The notes under the pieces were generated by a model that searched no databases, was not told where the DNA came from, and worked only from the letters and a program-made list of their open reading frames with translations. From positions 124,001 to 188,000 of the forward strand of contig NZ_JAGIAW010000002.1 of the NCBI RefSeq assembly GCF_017744655.1: a stretch of 64,000 nt of DNA. The letters are read 5' to 3'. The stretch is from Devosia sp. (GTDB taxonomy: Bacteria; Pseudomonadota; Alphaproteobacteria; Rhizobiales; Devosiaceae). Numbering within the stretch: the stretch's first letter is position 1; every line of letters begins with the position of its first letter. The position numbers and the translations under genes are program-made. Below, one piece after another: positions 50,941 through 59,551 of the stretch.

Positions 50941-52188
50941 CTACTCGGCGGCGACGCCCTTGAGGGCGCGGCCGGCGGCGACATTGTTCAGCATGGCGGT
51001 GAGCGAGGAGCGCACGGCCTCGTAGCCGTGCTCGCGCATGGCGTTTTCGTAGTCGTTGAGCGCGGTGAGTATGGGCTTGCCGCGCTTGCGTGACGCCACC
51101 AGTTGCGGCACGAGCAAGCCCGTATCGTAGAGCGCCGTATTGCCGCCCAGCGCGCGGAAATAGGTCATGGCGTGAATGGAATCGCCCAGAAGCGTCACCG
51201 GCCCCGTTTCCCAGACAGCGCCCGGCTGCGAAGAGCGCACTTTCAGAAGAGCAACGGTCGACGGATCGGTGTGGCGGATCAGCTTGAGAATGCGCTCGTC
51301 CCAATGGCCGATCTTTGCCAGCAACACCTCCAACAGCGCCGCACCGTCGAGCGTTTCGAGTACATCGTCCGGCGCAAGCTCGCCTACCTCATAGGCCGTG
51401 TTCCACCAAACGTAGCTGGTTGCGTTGTTGAAGTGGAAACCGGCAATATCTCTATGTGTCGGATCATCCGCGCCAATGACGCCGTGACGGTCGAAGGCCG
51501 AGGGATCAACGCGATGACTGGTGATCATCAGGTTGTGGCCTTCGCTCGGCCGGATATTGGCATTGGTGTCGAGCAGGACGGATTCGATGTCGTGTGCCGC
51601 CGCTGCCTCGAGCGTCATTTTTCCGGCAAGCCGGCGCACGCCTGTGTCGATACTCTTCAGGTCGGGCAGCAATTGCCGCCGCACGGTCGAGCCCGCGCCG
51701 TCAGCGCCGACGAGAATGTTGGAGCGGACGCGCGACCCGTCGGCAAAGTGCGACAGCACTGTACCTTCCGGCTCGATCTCGTAGTGCAGGAACTGCTTGC
51801 CGGTCTGAACCACATCCTCAAGGCCGGAAAGCAGGATTTGCCGCAGGGTGATGCGGCTCACCGACTTTTCGACATGGGTGTCCTCGACTCCGCGGCCCCA
51901 GGCGCTGCTGTCTACGGGAACGAAATTCTCGTCGAGCGCGGTGTTTTCGGTTGGCGCCCGGCCAAGAGTGGCGAGAAATGCTTCAAAGAGATGCGGCGGC
52001 AGATTGGCCTCAAGCGCATCGAGGCCGCGTTGCCTGAGGCGCAGGCGAAAACCCTGCACATAGTCGGCGCGCTCCGCATCGCGTTCGAACACGGCCGCCT
52101 CGATGCCGTTTTTCTTGAGGCCCTGGGCGAGCGCCAGCCCGCCCGGGCCGCCGCCGATAATGGCGATGTCGACAAAGGGAGTGGTCAT
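50941..52188 (-). CDS. FAD-dependent monooxygenase (group A, PHBH fold)
   Basis: A 415-residue flavoprotein hydroxylase. It has the ADP-binding GGGPGGLALAQGLKKNG (about 12-28), GADGAGSTVRRQLL, and the second FAD motif in VTLLGDSIHAMTYFRALGGNTALYDTGLL. Group A enzymes hydroxylate or epoxidise small substrates using NAD(P)H and O2. ATG 52188 overlaps the stop of the upstream DszB-like gene as ATGA, so it is coupled to that gene. Its role in the operon is not known; it could process the product left after sulfur removal. Confidence 0.88.
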   Translation of the reverse strand: MTTPFVDIAIIGGGPGGLALAQGLKKNGIEAAVFERDAERADYVQGFRLRLRQRGLDALEANLPPHLFEAFLATLGRAPTENTALDENFVPVDSSAWGRGVEDTHVEKSVSRITLRQILLSGLEDVVQTGKQFLHYEIEPEGTVLSHFADGSRVRSNILVGADGAGSTVRRQLLPDLKSIDTGVRRLAGKMTLEAAAAHDIESVLLDTNANIRPSEGHNLMITSHRVDPSAFDRHGVIGADDPTHRDIAGFHFNNATSYVWWNTAYEVGELAPDDVLETLDGAALLEVLLAKIGHWDERILKLIRHTDPSTVALLKVRSSQPGAVWETGPVTLLGDSIHAMTYFRALGGNTALYDTGLLVPQLVASRKRGKPILTALNDYENAMREHGYEAVRSSLTAMLNNVAAGRALKGVAAE

Positions 52189-53219
52189 GCGGCCTCGCTG
52201 CGCCTGATGGCGTCGAGCGCGCGTGGATCGATCCAGGCGGCGACGTCGAAGTCGGCGGGAATGAAACCCCATTCGAGGAGGAAATCCTTGAAATGGGAGA
52301 GGGCGTCAATCTGCTCGTCTTCGAGCGTCAGTTTCAGGTGCCGGTGGACATTCGGGCCATTGGCGGCCCAGATCGCTTCTTCGGCGACACTGATTTCGCG
52401 GGCGATGAAGCGCACCGTGTCTTCGGGATGGGTCTCGGCCCAAGCGCCGACGCGATCGACCGTCGCTACCAGTTCAGCCACGAGATCTGGCCGCTCATCG
52501 GCAAATTTCGCGTCGACCGTCAGCGGGCGTGGCGTGCCATTGTTGATGCGGATGCGGGCATCCGGATGGAAGCCGAATTCGGAAACAATGGTTGCGCCGA
52601 TCTGATTGGCCAGCACCAATCCTTCCGCGCCCTTGACGAAGAAGGCATCGATTTCGTCGCGGGCGAGAGCCAGCAATTCCTCGCCATAGGGGTAGCGGCG
52701 CTTGAGGCCGAGGAAGGCCGCATTGCTGATTTCAAGCAAAGCCGTCTCGCGCACATCGAGATAAACGATCTCGACATCCCCAGCGGTCAGTCCCTCGAGC
52801 GATAGCGCTGAGACGATGCCTTTGAGCGCAGTGGCGCGCTGGAAATCGACGATCCCACCAGCTTGCCGTGGCACGCCAACCCTGCGGCCTTTGAGGTCCT
52901 TGGCCGACTTGATGCCGGTCGTCGGCAGGGAGATAACCGCCTGGAACTCATCGGTCGTCGTGATGCCGACGATGCGGGTTTCCCGTCCGCCCGAACGCGC
53001 CCAGATTGGCGGAATATTGCCGCCCTGGCGGAACGACCAATCGAGCGCATGCGTAAAGTGGCTTTGGCGAACAGCCGGGTCTTTGCTGTCGCGGATCGAG
53101 GCGACCGCAACGCTCTGGGCGCCAAAGGCCTCGTCCACCCAACCAAGTTGGGCGGCGATAGAGAGCGGCGTCGGGGCAGGGCAGCGCGTGTACCAGACGG
53201 ATTTGGGTTCTTGGCTCAT
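52185..53219 (-). CDS. DszB-like sulfinate desulfinase candidate (periplasmic-binding fold, no signal), copy A
   Basis: A 344-residue type II binding-protein-fold protein. Automatic tools would call it an ABC substrate-binding protein, but there is no signal peptide: it starts MSQEPKSVWYTRCPAPTPLS. The desulfinase DszB has catalytic C27 in YSNCPVP, H60 and R70 in a TRFGGEIPP run. Here C13 is in WYTRCPAP, H54 in SHFTH and R64 in FRQGGNIPP. The His to Arg spacing is ten residues in both. I infer a cytoplasmic C-S cleaving enzyme. It follows the DszC-like gene by 12 bases and overlaps the FAD monooxygenase gene. Confidence 0.75.
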   Translation of the reverse strand: MSQEPKSVWYTRCPAPTPLSIAAQLGWVDEAFGAQSVAVASIRDSKDPAVRQSHFTHALDWSFRQGGNIPPIWARSGGRETRIVGITTTDEFQAVISLPTTGIKSAKDLKGRRVGVPRQAGGIVDFQRATALKGIVSALSLEGLTAGDVEIVYLDVRETALLEISNAAFLGLKRRYPYGEELLALARDEIDAFFVKGAEGLVLANQIGATIVSEFGFHPDARIRINNGTPRPLTVDAKFADERPDLVAELVATVDRVGAWAETHPEDTVRFIAREISVAEEAIWAANGPNVHRHLKLTLEDEQIDALSHFKDFLLEWGFIPADFDVAAWIDPRALDAIRRSEAA

Positions 53220-53231
53220 CTCAAAAACTCC

Positions 53232-54452
53232 TCAGGCGCTGGCGACGAGGCGCGGACGCGTCGGCGTGCGCACGGCGACTGGCTCCACTGGCTCGTCCTT
53301 GCGGGCGGCATAGCGGGCGAATGCGCCCTTGGCCAAAATGGTGCGGATCATGTTGTTCTGCGGCGCATGGGCCTTGCCCGAAATCGCGTCGCGATGGTGC
53401 CGCTCGAGCGGATGATCGCGGCTGATGCCGGGATTGCCGCCGAGATCGAGGGCTAGCGTCGTCGCCAGAATGGCGTTCTCGATGACCTCGTGCTTGGTCG
53501 CCGCCGAGTCCGAGCCAAAGGGACGACCGGCATCGAAATCCTCGGCGATCGTGCGCAGCAGGCGCCGATTGGTCGCGAGCCAGGCTTCGATCTGGCCAAC
53601 ACCATCCTGAATGCGCGGTACCGTCGAAAGCGGTGCGCCGAGGCTCGCCGGAGCGCGCGTGCTGGTGAAATCCACCAGCCAGTCGCGCGCCGCGCGGGCG
53701 GCGCCGTCATAGATCGAGGGGACGAGAGTAAAATACCAGGCGCCAAGCCGTTCGTCGCGCTTGAGGCCTTCGGTGGCCGGGGCGATATCCAGCACATCTT
53801 CGATATCGATGGCGACGTCATCGAGGATCAGGTCATGGCTATTGGTGGCTCGCATGCCGGTGGCGTTCCAGGTCTTTTCGACGCGGATGCCATCGGCATC
53901 GGTCGGCACCAGGAAGGAGCCGAGGCGCGGTTCCGGCTCGTCGGTGACGGCGAGCACGGAAACCCATTTGAGGAGCGGAATACCCGTCGCATAGGTCTTG
54001 TGGCCGGTGATGCGCCACTGATTGCCCACCTTGCGTGCCACCGTTTCTGGAAGGCTGCCATGCGAGGGCGAACCGACGCGCGGCTCAACCTGTGCGGCAT
54101 TGAGCAGGGCGACACCTTCGCGATTGGCCTTGGTCACGCGCTCGATCAGATGCTGCGGCCACTTGCCCGAGGCGCGGATGCCGTAATGCTGGCTGTAGTG
54201 CATCGCCAGCACCAGAGCGGTGGATGGCTCGCCCTGCGCCACGGCCGAAACCACGGCCAGCGCTTCGGTGAGCCCGCCGCCGAGACCGCCATGCTCGGTT
54301 GCCGTCACGAGGCCGAGCAGGCCTGCCTCGTAGAGGGCGTCGAAATTGGCGAAGGGGAATTCGCCGGTTTCGTCATAATGCCCAGCGGTGAGGGCGAAGC
54401 GTCGGCCGAGATGCTCGGCCTTGGCGATATAGGGGGTGAAGTCGGTGGTCAT
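53232..54452 (-). CDS. DszC/SfnC-like acyl-CoA-dehydrogenase-fold monooxygenase
   Basis: A 406-residue flavoprotein with an acyl-CoA dehydrogenase fold: N-terminal helical domain, beta domain (WRITGHKTYATGIPLLKWVSVLAVTDE, TWNATGMRATNSHDLILDDVAI) and C-terminal helices. Instead of a dehydrogenase C-terminus it ends SRDHPLERHHRDAISGKAHAPQN, the form seen in DszC, SfnC and related FMN monooxygenases that hydroxylate S or aromatic substrates with an external reductase. It stands between the two DszB-like genes (gaps of 12 and 15 bases). A GAGGA lies upstream of ATG 54452. Confidence 0.82.
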   Translation of the reverse strand: MTTDFTPYIAKAEHLGRRFALTAGHYDETGEFPFANFDALYEAGLLGLVTATEHGGLGGGLTEALAVVSAVAQGEPSTALVLAMHYSQHYGIRASGKWPQHLIERVTKANREGVALLNAAQVEPRVGSPSHGSLPETVARKVGNQWRITGHKTYATGIPLLKWVSVLAVTDEPEPRLGSFLVPTDADGIRVEKTWNATGMRATNSHDLILDDVAIDIEDVLDIAPATEGLKRDERLGAWYFTLVPSIYDGAARAARDWLVDFTSTRAPASLGAPLSTVPRIQDGVGQIEAWLATNRRLLRTIAEDFDAGRPFGSDSAATKHEVIENAILATTLALDLGGNPGISRDHPLERHHRDAISGKAHAPQNNMIRTILAKGAFARYAARKDEPVEPVAVRTPTRPRLVASA

Positions 54453-54467
54453 GTCAGTCCTCGGAAA

Positions 54468-55508
54468 TCAGGCGACGGCGCGAATGTCGATGCCGTCCCA
54501 AGGCCGGCGGTCGACCCAGGCGTTGATGTCAAAATCGCGTTCGAGGAAGCCCCACTCGTAGAGGAAGTCCTTGTAGTGACCGATGGCATCGACCAGTTCG
54601 GGCTCAAGGCCGAGCCCCAGATGCTTGTGCAGGTCCGGACCATTGGCAGCGGCCACGATTTCCTCGGAAGCGCCGACTTCGCGGGCGACGAAGCGGCGGA
54701 CATCATCGGGATGCGCCTCGGCCCAGTCGCTGGCGCGATGCAGCGTTTCGATCAGGCGGGCGACGAGGTCCGGCCGGTCTTCGGCCAGGCGCTCGTCCAC
54801 TGTCAGCACGCGCGGTGAGCCGGAATTGATGCGGATTTTCGGATCGGGATGGAAACCGAACTCCACCACGGTATGGGCCGCGATGAGATTGGTGATGGCA
54901 ATGCCGCCGGTTCCCTTCACGTAGATCGCATCAACCTCGCCGCGCAGTAGAGCAGCGACTTCGGCCCCATAGGCCTGGCGATTCCTGAGGCCATAGAGCT
55001 GCGGACCCTCGCGGCCATCGAGTACGGATTCGGTCAGAGGAATATCGACGATCTCGACTTGCTTATGCGTAAGGCCTGCGAGCGACAGGGCCGAAACGAG
55101 GCCCTTGAGCGCGGTTGCAGCCATGAAATCGACGATCCCTGCCGGACGGCGGGCAATGCCGAAGCGGCGACCGACCAAGTCCTTGGTCGTTTTGATGCCA
55201 CTCGTGGGCAGGGTGATGATGGCCTGGAATTCATCTGTCCAGGTGATGCCGACAAGGCGAGTCGGATTGCCTTCCGAGCGTGCGCGGATCGGCGGAACAT
55301 TGCCGCCGTGGCGGAAGGAATAGCTCAGGTGATGGTCGAAGTGGCTCGACCGGATCGCTCTATCCTTGCTGTCTATGATCGAATTGAGCTTCACGCCTTC
55401 CTTGGCAAACGCCTCGTCCAGAAGACCCAGTTGCACCGCGAGACCAACCGGAGTGGGCACGGGGCAGCGCGTGTACCAGATCTCGGAAATCGTATTCTTG
55501 ATCGTCAT
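54468..55508 (-). CDS. DszB-like sulfinate desulfinase candidate (periplasmic-binding fold, no signal), copy B
   Basis: A 346-residue paralogue of copy A, the first gene of the leftward operon. It starts MTIKNTISEIWYTRCPVPTP without signal peptide. DszB-type residues are C15 (TRCPVP), H56 (SSHFDHH) and R66 (SFRHGGNVPP), again ten residues from His to Arg. The two copies share long blocks (DEFQA, LPT-GIK, KDL-GRR, ATALKG-VSALSL). AGGAGAAGAG precedes ATG 55508; the open frame upstream is not used. A true solute-binding role cannot be excluded, but the lack of export argues against it. Confidence 0.75.
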   Translation of the reverse strand: MTIKNTISEIWYTRCPVPTPVGLAVQLGLLDEAFAKEGVKLNSIIDSKDRAIRSSHFDHHLSYSFRHGGNVPPIRARSEGNPTRLVGITWTDEFQAIITLPTSGIKTTKDLVGRRFGIARRPAGIVDFMAATALKGLVSALSLAGLTHKQVEIVDIPLTESVLDGREGPQLYGLRNRQAYGAEVAALLRGEVDAIYVKGTGGIAITNLIAAHTVVEFGFHPDPKIRINSGSPRVLTVDERLAEDRPDLVARLIETLHRASDWAEAHPDDVRRFVAREVGASEEIVAAANGPDLHKHLGLGLEPELVDAIGHYKDFLYEWGFLERDFDINAWVDRRPWDGIDIRAVA

Positions 55509-55625
55509 GCCTCTTCTCCTGTTGGCGAGGGCAGGTTTTTCCAAACCGGCATCCCCAAGCGTTTGTCTGTTTCTGTCGCGCACTGTGATGCGCAAGAAAT
55601 TTGCTTCAATGTCTGATTTTGATCG

Positions 55626-55641
55626 ATTTGTAAGAAACTAG
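55626..55641 (-). promoter_or_regulatory. Leftward promoter box of the DszB-like operon
   Basis: Read leftward: AACTAGTTTCTTACAAAT. CTAG (55641-55638) is five bases ahead of a TACAAA -10-like hexamer. The same box occurs in the divergent and 60.8-kb promoters. Confidence 0.45.
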
Positions 55642-55685
55642 TTCCTGAAATCGCGAAAAGTCAGGATGAATTTGCCAAAGCAGAT

Positions 55686-55717
55686 TTGACAAAGCCTATA
55701 AAACTAGTCAACATAAA
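55686..55717 (+). promoter_or_regulatory. Rightward promoter of the importer operon with AACTAG box
   Basis: TTGACA (55686-55691) is a consensus -35. CATAAA (55712-55717) is a -10-like element. AAAACTAG (55700-55707) lies between them, four bases ahead of the -10. The 299-base gap 55509-55807 is the shared divergent promoter region and contains no gene. Confidence 0.5.
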
Positions 55718-55807
55718 TTTCGCAGGCTGAACCCCGGAGCTGAGCAGTGCTCTTTCCGGATGCCGCAAGGACCCCGTTGCTCCCATCGAGTGAAAGAGAA
55801 AGCGCTC

Positions 55808-56797
55808 ATGTCAGCTCTGCCGCGCATATTGAGGACGCTGCGACGCACGCTCCTTCAGGCCGTGCCCACCGTTCTCGGCATCATCATTCTCAATTTTTTC
55901 CTGCTCCAACTCGCCCCGGGCGATGCTGCTGACGTGATGGCAGGCGAAGCCGGTTCGGCGACGGTCGAAACCATGCAGGCGCTGCGTGAGCGCTTCGGTC
56001 TCGACAATCCGGTGCTGGTGCAGCTCGCCAATTATCTCGGCAATCTCGCTCAGTTCAGCCTCGGCTTCTCGCCACGTTACGGCATGCCGGTGACCGAGCT
56101 GATCGGCCAACGTCTTCCCGGCACGCTGACGCTGATGGCCATGGCTCTGGCTATCGCCATTCTCATCGGCCTGACGCTAGGCTCGCTGATGGCGGCCTTT
56201 TCCGGTCGCCTGCCGGATCGGCTGCTCTCGATCTTCGCGCTGCTCTTTTATTCCGTGCCCGGCTTCTGGATCGGCCTGATGCTGATCGTGCTGTTCTCGG
56301 TGACACTGGGCTGGCTGCCGAGCGGCGGGGCAGGGACCATCGGCTCGTCCTATACCGGCTTTGCCGCCATCATCGACAAGGCGCGCTACATGGTGCTGCC
56401 GGCGACGTCACTCGCGCTATTCTACGTCGCCATTTATGCCCGCCTGACCCGCGCCGCCATGCTCGAAGTCAAGAACCAGGACTTTGTGCGCACTGCCTAT
56501 GCCAAGGGGCTCTCGCCCGCGGTTGTGACCGTCAAGCATGTGCTGCGCAATGCGCTCATCCCCATCACCACCATGGCCGGCATGCATGTCGGCGGCATGC
56601 TCGGCGGCGCCGTGGTGGTGGAGACTGTCTATAGCTGGCCCGGCCTCGGGCGCCTTGCCTTCGAGGCCGTGATGGGCCGCGACTACACAGTTCTTCTGGG
56701 CATCCTGCTACTCTCGTCCATTTTGGTCATTCTCGCCAATGCCATTGTGGACCTTGCGCAGGCCTGGCTCGATCCCCGCATCGGAGAGCAGAAATGA
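55808..56797 (+). CDS. Peptide/glutathione-type ABC permease (DppB/GsiC-like)
   Basis: A 329-residue permease: N-terminal helix TVLGIIILNFFLLQLAPGDA, long first periplasmic loop with QALRERFGLDNPVLVQLANYL, and EAA loop AAMLEVKNQDFVRTAYAKGLSPAVVTVKHVLRNALIP. ATG 55808 has GAGAAAG upstream; the ORF from 55760 is longer but lacks support. It is the first gene of the rightward operon, divergent from the DszB-like operon, with the partner permease overlapping by four bases. Confidence 0.92.
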   Translation: MSALPRILRTLRRTLLQAVPTVLGIIILNFFLLQLAPGDAADVMAGEAGSATVETMQALRERFGLDNPVLVQLANYLGNLAQFSLGFSPRYGMPVTELIGQRLPGTLTLMAMALAIAILIGLTLGSLMAAFSGRLPDRLLSIFALLFYSVPGFWIGLMLIVLFSVTLGWLPSGGAGTIGSSYTGFAAIIDKARYMVLPATSLALFYVAIYARLTRAAMLEVKNQDFVRTAYAKGLSPAVVTVKHVLRNALIPITTMAGMHVGGMLGGAVVVETVYSWPGLGRLAFEAVMGRDYTVLLGILLLSSILVILANAIVDLAQAWLDPRIGEQK

Positions 56798-57786
56798 CGA
56801 CCGAAACCGCCGTCACGCACGCCGCTACGCCCATACAGGCGCGCGCCAGCGCTACCCAGGCCGAAAAGCCGGATACGTCTCAATGGCATAATATCAAGGC
56901 GCCCGATGCCCGCACCACGCGCACGGCATCGGTGTCTGTGCCCGCCGGGCGGCGTGAACTCGCAGCCTTCCTGCGCAATCCCAATGCGCTCTTCGGGTTG
57001 GTTTTCCTGTCCCTGATGGTACTTGTCGCCCTCGTCGCTCCCATCGTTTTTCCCGGCGATCCGCTCGGCATGGTCGGAAAACCCTTCCTCTGGCCGGGCC
57101 AGGACGCCGCCTTCCCGCTCGGAACCGACTCCATGGGTCGTAACGTGCTGGCCGGTCTTTTCCATGGCGCGCGCATCTCGCTCTTTGTCGGCCTGACGGC
57201 AACGGCCCTTGGCCTCGGTGTCGGCATCACCGTCGGCTCGCTGGCCGGTTACTTTGGCGGCTGGGTCGATGATGTGCTCGTCCGCATCATCGAAATCTTC
57301 CAGACCCTTCCTAATTTCGTGCTGCTGGTGGTCCTCGTTGCAATCGCCCAGCCCTCGGCCACTACTGTTTCGGTCGCCATCGCCATCGTCAGTTGGCCCA
57401 TGGTGGCGCGTCTCACCCGCGCCGAGTTCCGCGCCATTCGCGAAAAGGACTATGTGGTCGCCGCCCGCAGTCTCGGCTTCCGCCATCCGCGCATCATTTT
57501 TCGCGAGATTCTGCCCAATGCCCTGCCGCCGCTGATCGTCACCGCCTCGGTCATGGTCGCGACGGCCATCCTGATGGAATCGGCCCTGAGCTTCATGGGC
57601 CTGGGCGATCCCAACGTCGTCAGCTGGGGCTCGATGATCGGCAATGGCCGCGAACTCATCCGCACCGCCTGGTATCTCACCTTCCTGCCGGGCCTTGCCA
57701 TCGTCTTCACCGTGCTCGCCCTCAACCTGATCGGCGACGGTCTCAACGACGCGCTCAACCCGCGCTTTTCGGAGGAACGCTCGTGA
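56794..57786 (+). CDS. Peptide/glutathione-type ABC permease (DppC/GsiD-like)
   Basis: A 330-residue permease with a long N-terminal cytoplasmic tail, first helix LFGLVFLSLMVLVALVAPIVF, then GTDSMGRNVLAGLFHGARISL and EAA loop RLTRAEFRAIREKDYVVAARSLGFRHPRIIFREILPNALPP. It overlaps both neighbours by four bases (ATGA before, GTGA after), so the three transporter genes are tightly coupled. Confidence 0.92.
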   Translation: MTTETAVTHAATPIQARASATQAEKPDTSQWHNIKAPDARTTRTASVSVPAGRRELAAFLRNPNALFGLVFLSLMVLVALVAPIVFPGDPLGMVGKPFLWPGQDAAFPLGTDSMGRNVLAGLFHGARISLFVGLTATALGLGVGITVGSLAGYFGGWVDDVLVRIIEIFQTLPNFVLLVVLVAIAQPSATTVSVAIAIVSWPMVARLTRAEFRAIREKDYVVAARSLGFRHPRIIFREILPNALPPLIVTASVMVATAILMESALSFMGLGDPNVVSWGSMIGNGRELIRTAWYLTFLPGLAIVFTVLALNLIGDGLNDALNPRFSEERS

Positions 57787-59483
57787 GCCCCGCATCCAGC
57801 CGTCTTCTCGAGGTCGAAAACCTCACCGTCCGTTTCGGCTCTGCCGATCCGGTCCGCCACCTGAGCTTTTCTGTCGATCGCGGCGAAACCGTCGCCGTCG
57901 TTGGCGAGTCCGGTTCTGGCAAATCGCTCAGCGCCCTGGCGCTGATGCGTCTCCTGCCGCGCAATGCTGAGGTACCCAATGGCCGGATCACTTTCGAAGG
58001 CACGGACCTCCTAAAGCTTTCCGACCGCGACATTCGCAAGGTGCGTGGGCGGGAGATCGCGATGATCTTCCAGGAGCCAATGACCAGCCTCAATCCGGTC
58101 GCCACTATCGGCAACCAGATCGCCGAGGTGCTGCGCCTCCACGAAAAGCTGAGTAGGAAGGAAGCGCGTGCCCGCGCCATCGAGCTGCTCAACCTCGTGA
58201 AAATCCCCGATGCCGAAAAGCGCGTCGATGATTTCCCGCACCAACTTTCCGGCGGCCAGCGCCAGCGCGTGATGATCGCCATTGCCGTGGCCTGCAAACC
58301 CAAACTTCTTATAGCCGACGAGCCAACGACGGCGCTCGACGCGACCATTCAGGCCCAGATTCTCGAACTGCTCGACGAACTGCGCCGCAAGCTCTCGATG
58401 GGCCTTCTGCTCATCACCCACGATCTTGGCGTCGTCTCGCGCTGGAGCGACCGCGTGGTGGTCATGTATCACGGCGATAAGCTCGAAGAGCTGCCGACGT
58501 CCGAACTCTTCTCGGCAGACCGCCACCCCTATACGCGCGGCCTGGCCCAGGCCTCGATCCGGCTCGAAGACGGTGTGCACCACACCTCGCGCTCGCTTTC
58601 CGAAATCCGCGTGGTAAAGGATCTCGACGGGCAGAACGACTATCAGATCCGCCAGCCGGTCCCGCGCGATCTGCCACCCGTCGCCAATGACGACGAGCCG
58701 ATCCTGCAGGTCGACGGTCTTTCCGTTACCTACCGCACCCGAAATCGCGAAAACCGGGCGCTCGACAAGGCAACACTCACCCTCGCCAAGGGCGAAACTC
58801 TTGGCATTGTGGGTGAATCCGGCAGCGGCAAGTCGACCCTGTCGAAAGCCATCATGCGCCTCGTCAATGCCGAAAGCGGTAGCATCCGCTTTCAGGGCCA
58901 GGACATTACCGGCCTCAGCCCTAATCAGCTTCAGCCGGTTCGCCGCGACCTGCAGATGATTTTCCAGGACCCGTTCGGCTCGCTCAATCCACGAAAATCG
59001 ATCCGCGACATTCTCGAAGCGCCGCTGATCGTTCACGGCGTCCATGACGCCGCAGAACGCCGCCAGCGCATCGCCGAAACCTTTGAGCACGTCCGCCTGC
59101 CGCTTTCAGCCGCCGAACGCTATCCACACGAATTTTCCGGCGGCCAGCGCCAGCGCATCGGCATCGCCCGCGCGCTGATCCTGCGCCCCTCGCTCGTGAT
59201 TTGCGATGAACCGGTTTCGGCGCTCGACGTCTCGATCCAGGCGCAGATTCTCAATCTTCTGGTCGATCTCAAGCGCGACCTTGGCCTCAGCTATCTTTTC
59301 ATCTCGCACGATCTGGCGGTGGTTCAGTACATTTCCGACCGCGTCATCGTGATGAAGGATTCCCGCATTATCGAAGAGAGCGACCACAAGACCATCTGGC
59401 GTCAGCCCAAGACCGACTATACCCGCGCGCTCATCGCCGCGGCGGCCGGCGGCGAAACCCGAAGCAGGGCGCTCGCTTCCTGA
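57783..59483 (+). CDS. Dual-domain peptide/glutathione-type ABC ATPase (GsiA/YejF-like)
   Basis: A 566-residue ATPase with two complete cassettes in one chain. First: [52 protein letters not shown]. Second, from about residue 305: VGESGSGKSTLSKAIM, FSGGQRQRIGIARALI, LVICDEPVSALDVSIQ. This fused form is that of GsiA (glutathione import) and YejF rather than separate DppD and DppF. Start is GTG 57783, overlapping the permease stop as GTGA. The frame stays open upstream inside the permease gene, which is not meaningful. Confidence 0.93.
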   Translation: MSPASSRLLEVENLTVRFGSADPVRHLSFSVDRGETVAVVGESGSGKSLSALALMRLLPRNAEVPNGRITFEGTDLLKLSDRDIRKVRGREIAMIFQEPMTSLNPVATIGNQIAEVLRLHEKLSRKEARARAIELLNLVKIPDAEKRVDDFPHQLSGGQRQRVMIAIAVACKPKLLIADEPTTALDATIQAQILELLDELRRKLSMGLLLITHDLGVVSRWSDRVVVMYHGDKLEELPTSELFSADRHPYTRGLAQASIRLEDGVHHTSRSLSEIRVVKDLDGQNDYQIRQPVPRDLPPVANDDEPILQVDGLSVTYRTRNRENRALDKATLTLAKGETLGIVGESGSGKSTLSKAIMRLVNAESGSIRFQGQDITGLSPNQLQPVRRDLQMIFQDPFGSLNPRKSIRDILEAPLIVHGVHDAAERRQRIAETFEHVRLPLSAAERYPHEFSGGQRQRIGIARALILRPSLVICDEPVSALDVSIQAQILNLLVDLKRDLGLSYLFISHDLAVVQYISDRVIVMKDSRIIEESDHKTIWRQPKTDYTRALIAAAAGGETRSRALAS

Positions 59484-59551
59484 CCTCAATTCCACCTTCA
59501 ATACAAAAGACCATGGTGCCGGCTTCAGGCACCACGAACAGGGAGTTTTCC

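Noticed and set aside
52185-55508. Calling the two DszB-like proteins periplasmic sulfonate/nitrate binding proteins
   Set aside because: Both start a few residues before the conserved WYTRCP block, with no signal peptide or lipobox, and no SsuB/SsuC-type ATPase or permease is in their operon.
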